Source of the DNA: Bacteroidota bacterium
GTDB lineage: Bacteria > Bacteroidota > Bacteroidia > B-17B0 > B-17BO
Assembly (NCBI GenBank): GCA_947462425.1
Contig: CANHPI010000176.1
Location: 1 to 6,243 of the forward strand
Length of the DNA stretch: 6,243 nucleotides
Reading direction: 5' to 3'
Below, in pieces: positions 1-6,243 of this stretch. The translations under genes and the position numbers were made by a program. The notes beneath the pieces were generated by a model. It searched no databases and was not told the origin of the DNA. It saw nothing but the letters and a program-made list of their open reading frames with translations. Each line of letters begins with the position of its first letter. The first letter of the stretch is position 1.

Positions 1-2810
1 CCATTGGCACTTTAACCCCAACAAGTACAGGAGGTATGATTGCTAGTTATGCAGTGAGTCCAAGTTTGCCAGCAGGATTAACTATCAATGCAACAACAGG
101 TGTCATTACTGGAACGCCATCTGCAGTTTCAACCCAAACATCTTATGTAGTTACTGGAACGAATGCAAGTGGAACAGTCACTGCAACTGTGGTGATGACA
201 GTGAAAACAGATTTTCTTCCTCAGCCACAAGGTTCATTATTTGCTGTCGATTCTAATTTATTAGCAAAAGATTCAGTACAACTGAAATTAGTTGTTTCTA
301 ATGGGAAAGCGCCATTCACAATAATACTTAATAACTCATTGAATAATTTAAAGGATACTATTGCTAATTTTAAAACAATTAATAATGAGATTGTTTTAAA
401 ACTCAAACAATTAGAAACAACAAAGATTTACTCAATTTTTAAATTAATAGATTCTAATAATAATATAAGGACATCGAATTTTACAAGAGATTCAGTTAAA
501 ATAAATGCATTGAATCCAAAAATTGTCTTAACCTTAAAAGCTGATCCAACAGTAAAACAAAAAGATAATAGCTTTAAAACGAAATTATTATTAAAGATAA
601 AAAATGCTGGAGATTTAGATTTAAAAAATGTTCAAGTCAATGCAAATTTAAGTACTGTATTCCCTCAAGGAATTAATTATAAATTAGACAGTGTAAGAGT
701 TTTAAGTGGTAAACTTTCAATAAACCCAAATTACAGTGGTGCTGGATCTGCAACAGCTGTATCAAGTATATATACTCCTATTATAGTTTCAAATTCAGGA
801 AATAAAAATTCTTATTCAGCATTAGACCAAAATTTCTTATTTAATAACGGAGTTAGTTTAAATAAAAATGAAGAAGGGGAGGTTGTTTATTATGTTTCAA
901 TTGGAGCTACTACACAAAATGTAACTTTAAAACTTCAGTTTGAGACGTCTGGTGCGGGTGTATTGTCTAAAAGCGATGGAACTTCAAGTTCACAAGAAGC
1001 AAAATCAAAATCAGATGATGGTACAAATATCAATCAACATCCAGACATAACAAATAATGGGGTTCCTTTACCTACTTATGTTCCTCTTATACCGAATGAA
1101 AAAATTGGAGCAAGTTTAAGTGTAAGTTCATCTAGCCAAATAGAAGGTGGGTATAAATTTCATTTTATTGCTAAAATCAAAAATTATGGAAATCTAAATT
1201 TAGATAGTATCAGAATTGAGTATGATTTAAATAAAATGATTCCAAGTCCTGATCAAGCTATTTTGATATCAAATCCAATCATTACGAGAGGAAATATAGT
1301 TTATAACGCATCAAAATATAATGGGAATACCAATATAAACTTATTTAATTATGGTGGCAATCTACAAGTAGGAGATAGTGCAACTTATGAATATGATCTT
1401 AAAGTAACGACAAGTAGAATTACATATACATGGCCTAATTATTTTGTTGTATTTGCAAGATCTATAAATAGTGGCTTAGTAATACATGATACATCAATGG
1501 CTGGATTAAATCCTGATCCAAATAATGATAATGATCCAATAGAAAAATTCTTTACTAATGTAACCATAAATTATAAGGTACCCGCACCTCCTGTAGTTGA
1601 AAATAAAACTTATGTTTTTGGTACTAGTATACCAGTAACAATAGGTGGTTTAGTAAAATCTTCACCAATTGGAACAGTTCCTGTTTGGTGTAATGAAAAG
1701 ACTGCAGCTTGTAGTTTAATTCCACCTTCAACTCCAATAGAAATTGGGAAATATATTTTTGCATTAAGGTCATATGATACGACTACTTTATTGTATAGTG
1801 ATATTATTGTATATGACACAGTCATAATAAAGCCGCCAGTGCCGATTGTCATTAATAAAAAATACATAATTGGTATTAGTACCAATCCTTCCAATATTGC
1901 TTCTCAAGTATCTGGTCTTGTAGGGAGTAGTTTTAAATATTTTAAAAATGCAACTTTACAAAATACAATCCCAATATTGGGTACCAATCCTGGTTTGGTA
2001 AGATATACCGTTAGTCAAATTATAAAAGAGATTGAAAGTGATACGGTTGGATTTACTGTTGAAATGTTGGAGTCAAAAAATTTATTACACCTTCAAAAAA
2101 TTGTTAGTGAAACAAAATTACTTTCCAACTCTACGTTTAATATTATATACACATTCATATTGTCAAATCGTACTAGTGATTTAATGAGTAACATTCTAGT
2201 TGAAGATAATTTATTAAATACATTCCCTGCACCAATTTTATTTGATATCATTTCTGTTTCATCTACTGGAGGTTTAATATCTAATTCATCTTATAATGGT
2301 AAAACAGATATTCAATTACTAAAATCTACAAGTCAATTATTAGCTAATGCTGTTGATACAATTAAGTTAACATTGAATCTTCAACCAAAAAGATATAATG
2401 GTTTAGTGATCAATAAAGCCGAAGTAAAAGCTAGTTCTCCTATTGGTGATTTTAGTATAAACTCTTCTTTAACTAGTTTTACAAATGAGACAAATAAAAC
2501 ACCTACACCATTAATTATTCCAGATATTATTATTGATATCCCAGAAGCTTTTTCACCAAATAGAGATGGTGTTAATGATCGTTTTGTTATTTTAAAACCT
2601 TATGGAAGTACATTAGAACTCGAAGTTTACAATCGCTGGGGTAATATTGTTTATTCTAATTCGAATTACAATAATGAATGGGATGGAAGAGGAACTAATA
2701 ATTTCATAGGTCAAGATTTAATAGATGGTGGTTACTACTATACATTGAAAGTTAAATCTTTAAACGGAAGTATTCAGAATTTTAAAGGTTTTGTAATAAT
2801 ACAGAGATAA
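1..2810 (+). CDS. Large repeat-built surface protein with type B (gliding-motility-associated, CHU_C) C-terminal sorting domain; 5'-partial
   Basis: A probable T9SS-secreted adhesin or cell-surface protein. The reading frame is open from base 3 with no stop or credible start, so the N-terminus and signal peptide lie outside the window and at least 935 residues are present here. Modules in order: an Ig-like He_PIG-type domain (about bases 3-205, with the hallmarks LPAGLTIN, TTGVITGTP and VTGTNASGT); a spacer; two DUF11-like repeats (about 522-1100 and 1104-1575), each opening with a KIKNxGxLxL strand and closing in an Asn/Asp/Pro-rich loop; two short Ig-like modules (1581-2069); a third DUF11-like repeat (about 2082-2480); and the sorting domain (2535-2807). 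Repeat and domain names are assigned by motif. The ATG at 36 falls inside the first Ig-like domain and is not the start. The TAA stop at 2808-2810 is one base from the next gene, a PorP/SprF protein, which is the usual partner of type B cargo. The ligand is unknown. I am sure of the class, not of the specific role. Confidence 0.9.
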   Translation, partial: IGTLTPTSTGGMIASYAVSPSLPAGLTINATTGVITGTPSAVSTQTSYVVTGTNASGTVTATVVMTVKTDFLPQPQGSLFAVDSNLLAKDSVQLKLVVSNGKAPFTIILNNSLNNLKDTIANFKTINNEIVLKLKQLETTKIYSIFKLIDSNNNIRTSNFTRDSVKINALNPKIVLTLKADPTVKQKDNSFKTKLLLKIKNAGDLDLKNVQVNANLSTVFPQGINYKLDSVRVLSGKLSINPNYSGAGSATAVSSIYTPIIVSNSGNKNSYSALDQNFLFNNGVSLNKNEEGEVVYYVSIGATTQNVTLKLQFETSGAGVLSKSDGTSSSQEAKSKSDDGTNINQHPDITNNGVPLPTYVPLIPNEKIGASLSVSSSSQIEGGYKFHFIAKIKNYGNLNLDSIRIEYDLNKMIPSPDQAILISNPIITRGNIVYNASKYNGNTNINLFNYGGNLQVGDSATYEYDLKVTTSRITYTWPNYFVVFARSINSGLVIHDTSMAGLNPDPNNDNDPIEKFFTNVTINYKVPAPPVVENKTYVFGTSIPVTIGGLVKSSPIGTVPVWCNEKTAACSLIPPSTPIEIGKYIFALRSYDTTTLLYSDIIVYDTVIIKPPVPIVINKKYIIGISTNPSNIASQVSGLVGSSFKYFKNATLQNTIPILGTNPGLVRYTVSQIIKEIESDTVGFTVEMLESKNLLHLQKIVSETKLLSNSTFNIIYTFILSNRTSDLMSNILVEDNLLNTFPAPILFDIISVSSTGGLISNSSYNGKTDIQLLKSTSQLLANAVDTIKLTLNLQPKRYNGLVINKAEVKASSPIGDFSINSSLTSFTNETNKTPTPLIIPDIIIDIPEAFSPNRDGVNDRFVILKPYGSTLELEVYNRWGNIVYSNSNYNNEWDGRGTNNFIGQDLIDGGYYYTLKVKSLNGSIQNFKGFVIIQR
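1581..2069 (+). repeat. Two tandem diverged Ig-like modules within the adhesin (1581-1829 and 1830-2069)
   Basis: Both modules start with a Pro-rich linker (PAPPVV, then KPPVPIV), followed by a Tyr-x-x-Gly strand (KTYVFGTS, then KKYIIGIS), a central Gly/Leu segment, a turn with Pro and Gly, and a closing strand (GKYIFALRSYD; LVRYTVSQIIKEIESD). This matches a common Bacteroidota surface-protein module that I recall as having YCVG near its start and VSQ...GCES near its end. The two copies are clearly related in layout but very diverged in sequence. Neither keeps the cysteines at the YC and GC positions. The first copy instead has two cysteines seven residues apart (WCNEKTAAC). Confidence 0.6.
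2535..2807 (+). other. CHU_C / type B sorting domain coding segment (C-terminal about 91 residues of the adhesin)
   Basis: These last 91 residues carry the family signatures in order: PEAFSPNRDGVNDRF, then LELEVYNRWGNIVY, then a short loop with NEWDGRG, then GGYYYTLKV, and a final KGFVIIQR ending on Arg. This is the gliding-motility-associated C-terminal pattern (TIGR04131 type). In the family this domain directs T9SS-dependent export across the outer membrane. For type B cargo such as SprB, export and surface retention depend on a PorP/SprF-family protein, and one is encoded immediately downstream. All signature positions look intact, so the domain is probably functional. Confidence 0.93.
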
Positions 2811-2811
2811 A

Positions 2812-3741
2812 ATGAGAAAAATTAATATACTATATGCTTGCTTACTTGTATTCATGACTACATTAGAATCCAAGTCTCAATCACTGCCATTATATTCACA
2901 GTATATGTATAATATGGTGAATATAAACCCAGCTTATGCGGGGAATAGAGGTGTTCCAAGTTTATCCGTAATTTGGAGAGAACAATGGGCTGGAATGCCA
3001 GGTTCACCTACCACTAAATCATTTACATATGATTTACCAACTAATGATAAAAAAATGGGTTTTGGGGTTCAATTATTCGATGATCAATATGTTAAATATA
3101 TCAAAAGAACTGGATTGAATCTTTATTATAATTTAAAAGTTAAAGTATCTGAAAACGGGGTATTAAGTATGGGTGTGAAAGGAGGATTATATAATGATAC
3201 TAAAAATACGAACAATGCATACCTTGGTGCAACTAATCAAAATTTATCGGATGTCACTTTTGCAAATAATTTTAATAAAATCATCCCTTTAGTAGGTGCA
3301 GGTTTATATTACAATGATGATAATTTTTATGCAGGATTTTCTGCTCCAGATGTGTTGATTTTTTCTAAATTGAAAGAATATAATTCTGATAAAACTTTAT
3401 TTCAAGTGAATGAAATTCATTATTTTTTTACAACTGGATATTCGATAGACTTAAATGAAGATTTTAAATTAAAACCTTCTATTTTGTTGAAAGCGACAAG
3501 TGGTGCACCATTGCAATTTGATATAAATACTAATGTTTGGTTAAAGAATATGATTGGTGCAGGTTTATCATATAGAACCAAAGAATCTATACTAGCAATG
3601 GTAGAAACTCAAGTTACGCCTCAATTAAGATTTGGGTATGCATATGATATGCCATTTAAAAGACCTAATTCACATGAGTTATTTTTACGTTATGAATTAG
3701 GGCGTTTATTTCCAACTTCAAAATCTAATAAGTCTAATTAA
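2812..3741 (+). CDS. PorP/SprF-family type IX secretion outer-membrane protein
   Basis: A 309-residue protein of the PorP/SprF family, with the usual length of about 300. Residues 1-22 look like a signal peptide: basic MRKIN, a hydrophobic core to about residue 17, and probable cleavage before QSLPLYSQ. The mature start carries the family hallmark SQYMYNxxxINPAYAG (about residues 29-44), then WREQWAGMPGSPTT (about 55-68). Amphipathic beta strands with alternating Gly and aromatic residues follow, and the end carries HELFLRYELG (288-297), matching the family's closing strand. These proteins are predicted outer-membrane beta barrels. F. johnsoniae SprF is needed for secretion or surface assembly of SprB, encoded just upstream of it, and P. 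gingivalis PorP is a core T9SS component. Position one base after a type B cargo gene points to the cargo-specific SprF-like role rather than the core PorP, though sequence alone cannot prove this. The ATG is chosen because it gives the signal peptide directly. There is no Shine-Dalgarno sequence, which is normal in this phylum. Confidence 0.93.
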   Translation: MRKINILYACLLVFMTTLESKSQSLPLYSQYMYNMVNINPAYAGNRGVPSLSVIWREQWAGMPGSPTTKSFTYDLPTNDKKMGFGVQLFDDQYVKYIKRTGLNLYYNLKVKVSENGVLSMGVKGGLYNDTKNTNNAYLGATNQNLSDVTFANNFNKIIPLVGAGLYYNDDNFYAGFSAPDVLIFSKLKEYNSDKTLFQVNEIHYFFTTGYSIDLNEDFKLKPSILLKATSGAPLQFDINTNVWLKNMIGAGLSYRTKESILAMVETQVTPQLRFGYAYDMPFKRPNSHELFLRYELGRLFPTSKSNKSN

Positions 3742-3743
3742 TC

Positions 3744-6243
3744 ATGAAGCATTTACTATATAAAAGAATTTTTTTTATTGCTACTGCATATCTATTAACC
3801 ATTTTAAACATTAATGCTCAGAATGTAGATGATATACAATTAAAATTACTTGTTAGAGATTCGTTAGATTTTAAACAAGTAAACACAGGATTTAATTCAA
3901 AAGCGAAAGAATTTAATCCGATTCCTTATAAAGATGGTTTATTATTTATATCAAATAAACAAACAGAAATAAACAAGGTTGGCTTTAATAAGGTTTATTG
4001 GATACCTAAATCATTATTAGGTAAAAAAGATAGTTTAGCTAAGCGCTTTTCTTTAAATGATGATTTTACTGCACCAACAAGTAATGACAATAATATCTTA
4101 TATCGTTTCAATAAGAAAAAAATTAGAGCTACTAATAATATTATTGAAAATCAATTTGCAGAATTTATCCCAGAAGAAAGCTTTTCTATAGATGATAGTG
4201 CTAGTTATATTGTTTATCCACTTCGTTCCAAAAGAAAAATCAATGGAATTTATAAATGGCAGCTTTGGGAGGCGTCTTTAGTAAATGGTAAATTGAAAAA
4301 TGCACAAAAAATCAATATTAAAGATTCTGCTGCCGACTATCTATATCCCTTTTTAACTAATAACGGGAATAGATTATATTTTTCGAGTAATAGAACAGGA
4401 GGTAAGGGAGGTTTTGACATTTATTCACTTGAAAAAATTAATGGCATTTGGAATACATTGCCTATTTCAGAGAAAGATATTAATACTGAATATGACGAGA
4501 ACAATCCAACAGTAAACGGGCATGATTTATTATTTAGTTCTAATAGGCCTGGAGGTATAGGTGGGTTCGATGTTTACAAATTTTCTTTAGAATCAGGTTT
4601 TAAAGATATGGCTGTTGTAAATCTAGGTTATCCAATTAATTCTGAAACAGATAATATTAGTGTAGTTCAAATAAAAAATGAATATTATTCTACTTCAAAT
4701 AAACTTGGTGTAATGGATATTGCTGTGGTTCAATACCAGCCGATTTCTATTCCTATTCATGGAATTTTATCCTATAATTCTGATTCTACTATATCACCAA
4801 AACAATCCTTGATTGTTTATGACAATGATGCAAAAAGAACCATAGACACTATTTATACTGATAAAAATGCAGCTTATAATTTTATTGCTAAGCCTAGCCG
4901 TAACTATACTTTTAAAGTTAAAAATGCGGATGGTTATGAGGAATCTTTTGAATTAAATACGTCTGATAAAGTTGTGCCTTCAATTGCTTATGCATTAAAT
5001 ATGAAGGGTAGAAGTCCTAAGCAAATTAAAGATTCAACTGAAAAAGTTTGGGCAGCAATTGAACAAAAAAGACAAGATAGTATAGCTTCAGTAAGTTTAG
5101 AATCAAAATTCATTGTGTATTATGGTTTTGATAAGGCAATTTTAAATTCAAAGGAGAAATTAGTATTAGATAGTTTATACAATAAGCTGCAGAAGATGCC
5201 TTCTACATATTTAATTGTTGGTGCATTTACAGATTGTATTGGTTCATTTAAATACAACTATACTTTATCAGTTAATAGAGCTAAATATGTAGTGAATTAT
5301 TTAAAGAAAAAAGGACTTGCATCAAGCCGTTTTGTATCTAATGGTTATTCAAAGAATTATACAATTACCCCTTGCTCGGTTAGTTTAAATAAAACTGCTC
5401 AACAAAATAATAGACGTGCGGAGATTGTATTAAGTTCAGTTGGCAATACTAATTGGGCCAAATTAGAACAAGAAAGAGGTAAGTCCTATTATACTGTGTA
5501 TAATAGTAAGAATAATAGAACACCTGTTTCAGCTAAGATAATAGAAAACCCAATTATTAAAATTAAACAAGTTGAAAAGAAGATTGATACTACTGTCTTA
5601 TTGAAGCCGGCAATCGTTGCATCCGCATCTAAGATTAAAGTTGTCAAATCTGAACCAAAACCAATTGTTAATGTATTAAACAAGCAGTTAATTGTAGCAT
5701 CAGTTAAAAAAGATTCAATTAATCCTAAGCTAAGTATAGTTGTCAAAAAAGATACGATTAAAGAAGTTAAAACAACATTTGCTCTTACAAAACCAGTTGT
5801 TAAACCTATCACTAAATCTACTATTGATACTACATCTAAACCTGTTATTTTAGTAACTAAGCCATTGATTCAAATTACTTCACCTTCAACTTATGTTGAT
5901 GATGAAATAAGCAAAGCTGAAATCCTTAAAGCTTTAGATTCTTTGGCTACATTGAAAAGAGAGCAAGAAAGAATTGTTGAATACCTGACAAAACGTATCA
6001 ATAAGAAACCAATAGATGTTTTTGTTAGTTCAGATTCAGTTACGATTGAAATCTATGATAACGCAATACATGATAAGGATTCCGTTTCGATTATCTATAA
6101 TAACCGAATTATTGTAGATAAGCAGGAGCTTAAGGTAAATAAACCAATAAAGTTCAAATTAATGGTGGATAAGAATAAGAAATACAATGAACTGATCATG
6201 GTTGCTGAGAACCTAGGTATAGATCCTCCAAATACTGCAGTTA
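3744..6243 (+). CDS. OmpA-family periplasmic protein with PD40 propeller, peptidoglycan-binding domain and C-terminal extension (PorE-like); 3'-partial
   Basis: Open from ATG 3744 to the window edge (833 codons, no stop), two bases after the PorP/SprF gene. Residues 1-25 form a signal peptide with probable cleavage at INA|QN. There is no lipobox cysteine. Beta-propeller (PD40/WD40-like) segments cover about 56-325, clearest as LYFSSNRTGGKGGFDIY (211-227) and LLFSSNRPGGIGGFDVY (262-278). A small beta-sandwich resembling carboxypeptidase-regulatory domains follows (about 336-421). An OmpA-like domain lies at about 456-563, with the expected peptidoglycan-contact Asp in TD (D497), Arg in NRA (R512) and a closing NRRAEI (556-561). 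Residues C498 and C544 could form a disulfide. After it come a Lys/Val/Pro/Thr-rich linker (about 593-716), a likely helical segment (719-755) and a beta-rich end with AENLG (821-825). The inferred job is anchoring an outer-membrane T9SS or adhesin complex to peptidoglycan. P. gingivalis PorE is comparable but, as I recall, is a lipoprotein with TPRs; I see neither feature here. Confidence 0.9.
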   Translation, partial: MKHLLYKRIFFIATAYLLTILNINAQNVDDIQLKLLVRDSLDFKQVNTGFNSKAKEFNPIPYKDGLLFISNKQTEINKVGFNKVYWIPKSLLGKKDSLAKRFSLNDDFTAPTSNDNNILYRFNKKKIRATNNIIENQFAEFIPEESFSIDDSASYIVYPLRSKRKINGIYKWQLWEASLVNGKLKNAQKINIKDSAADYLYPFLTNNGNRLYFSSNRTGGKGGFDIYSLEKINGIWNTLPISEKDINTEYDENNPTVNGHDLLFSSNRPGGIGGFDVYKFSLESGFKDMAVVNLGYPINSETDNISVVQIKNEYYSTSNKLGVMDIAVVQYQPISIPIHGILSYNSDSTISPKQSLIVYDNDAKRTIDTIYTDKNAAYNFIAKPSRNYTFKVKNADGYEESFELNTSDKVVPSIAYALNMKGRSPKQIKDSTEKVWAAIEQKRQDSIASVSLESKFIVYYGFDKAILNSKEKLVLDSLYNKLQKMPSTYLIVGAFTDCIGSFKYNYTLSVNRAKYVVNYLKKKGLASSRFVSNGYSKNYTITPCSVSLNKTAQQNNRRAEIVLSSVGNTNWAKLEQERGKSYYTVYNSKNNRTPVSAKIIENPIIKIKQVEKKIDTTVLLKPAIVASASKIKVVKSEPKPIVNVLNKQLIVASVKKDSINPKLSIVVKKDTIKEVKTTFALTKPVVKPITKSTIDTTSKPVILVTKPLIQITSPSTYVDDEISKAEILKALDSLATLKREQERIVEYLTKRINKKPIDVFVSSDSVTIEIYDNAIHDKDSVSIIYNNRIIVDKQELKVNKPIKFKLMVDKNKKYNELIMVAENLGIDPPNTAV
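5109..5432 (+). other. OmpA-like peptidoglycan-binding domain coding segment (residues about 456-563 of the third gene)
   Basis: The segment opens with the strand FIVYYGFDKAIL, the OmpA-family pattern of a hydrophobic strand followed by F-D and a helix start. It contains VGAFTDCIGSFKYNYTLS followed by VNRAKYVVNYLKKKG, the helix that carries the conserved Arg, and closes with NNRRAEIVL. The Asp/Arg pair that binds meso-diaminopimelate in OmpA-type domains is present (D497, R512), so peptidoglycan binding is expected. In most family members this domain sits at the C-terminus. Here at least 270 more residues follow it. Confidence 0.88.
5520..5891 (+). other. Low-complexity Lys/Val/Thr/Pro-rich linker coding segment in the third gene
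   Basis: About 124 codons (residues 593-716) built mainly from Lys, Val, Ile, Thr, Pro and Ser. Loosely recurring units include KKIDTT, KKDSI, KKDTI, STIDTT and several KP(V/I/L) steps. There are no aromatic residues except one Phe, and no Gly or Cys, which suggests an extended, flexible, basic tether rather than a folded domain. It separates the peptidoglycan-binding domain from the helical segment and the C-terminal beta domain. The long open frame on the opposite strand here is a by-product of this biased composition. Confidence 0.7.
6012..6243 (+). other. C-terminal beta-rich domain with NELxMxAENLGxxPPNTA motif, truncated by the window edge
   Basis: Residues 757-833 of the third gene alternate short beta strands: VTIEIYDN, then a D-K-D-S-V-S strand, then NNRIIVDKQEL, then IKFKLMVDKN, and finally NELIMVAENLG with PPNTAV at the edge. 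I recall this motif from the C-terminal ends of various secreted and OmpA-type Bacteroidota proteins, where about 25-40 more residues follow it. No function is established that I know of. On that basis the gene should stop shortly to the right of this window. Confidence 0.55.

Noticed and set aside
29..38. AGGAGGT immediately before an in-frame ATG at 36, looking like a ribosome binding site and start for the first gene
   Set aside because: The spacing is zero bases, the frame stays open to the left edge, and bases 3-35 encode an IGTLTPTSTGG strand that belongs to the same Ig-like domain. The GG codons create the match by chance, and the gene continues upstream.
221..406. Minus-strand open frame of 61 codons
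   Set aside because: It lies opposite a clearly real coding region, has no recognisable domain or start signal, and its composition mirrors the plus-strand gene.
1869..1886. Perfect 7-base inverted repeat (ATTGGTA, loop TTAG, TACCAAT), a possible hairpin or terminator
   Set aside because: It lies in the middle of a coding region, is AT-rich and weak, and has no T-tract after it. A similar GTACCAATCCT string recurs at 1981-1991, where it encodes a comparable TNP turn, so it is best explained by coding content.
1610..1894. Minus-strand open frame of 94 codons with some hydrophobic stretches
   Set aside because: It is antisense to the two Ig-like modules. The hydrophobicity is the complement of Ile/Val/Asn/Lys-rich codons, and no family resemblance is visible.
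2812..2850. Cysteine at residue 10 of the PorP/SprF protein as a lipoprotein site
   Set aside because: The preceding residues (LYA) do not fit a lipobox, the cysteine lies inside the hydrophobic core, and a normal signal peptide with cleavage near residue 22 fits the family.
5489..5812. Minus-strand open frame of 107 codons that looks like a membrane protein
   Set aside because: It is antisense to the Lys/Val/Thr-rich linker of the OmpA-family gene, whose biased codons read as Leu/Phe/Ile/Thr on the other strand. The plus-strand frame is continuous with solid domains on both sides.

Overview
This window is a fully coding, AT-rich stretch (roughly 30% GC by eye) from a member of the Bacteroidota. 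The evidence is a C-terminal gliding-motility-associated (CHU_C, type B) sorting domain, a PorP/SprF-family outer-membrane protein, and an OmpA-like protein with PD40 propeller motifs. All three families belong to the type IX secretion system (T9SS) and gliding world of this phylum. Starts without Shine-Dalgarno sequences fit the same assignment. The domain mix resembles Chitinophagia, Sphingobacteriia and Cytophagia relatives, but the class cannot be fixed from this sequence alone.

Layout, all on the + strand: (1) bases 1-2810 hold the 3' part of a large secreted, repeat-built surface protein. It is cut by the left edge of the window and ends in a type B sorting domain. (2) 2812-3741 is a complete 309-residue PorP/SprF-family protein, separated from gene 1 by one base. 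(3) 3744-6243 is the 5' part (833 codons) of an OmpA-family, peptidoglycan-binding periplasmic protein, separated from gene 2 by two bases and cut by the right edge. There is no intergenic space for a promoter or terminator, so the three genes almost certainly form one transcription unit. Its promoter lies left of the window and its end lies right of it.

How they may work together (inference from the families): gene 1 is a T9SS cargo displayed on the cell surface. The PorP/SprF protein is its probable dedicated outer-membrane export or attachment partner, as SprF is for SprB in Flavobacterium johnsoniae. The OmpA/PD40 protein probably ties that outer-membrane assembly to the peptidoglycan. 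This order is a recurring Bacteroidota locus type, so the system is not new. The less ordinary details are the composite module order of the adhesin, with two cysteine-depleted Ig-like modules, and the long C-terminal extension of the OmpA protein, which places the peptidoglycan-binding domain in the middle of the chain. I saw no RNA gene, mobile element, CRISPR array, origin or attachment site.
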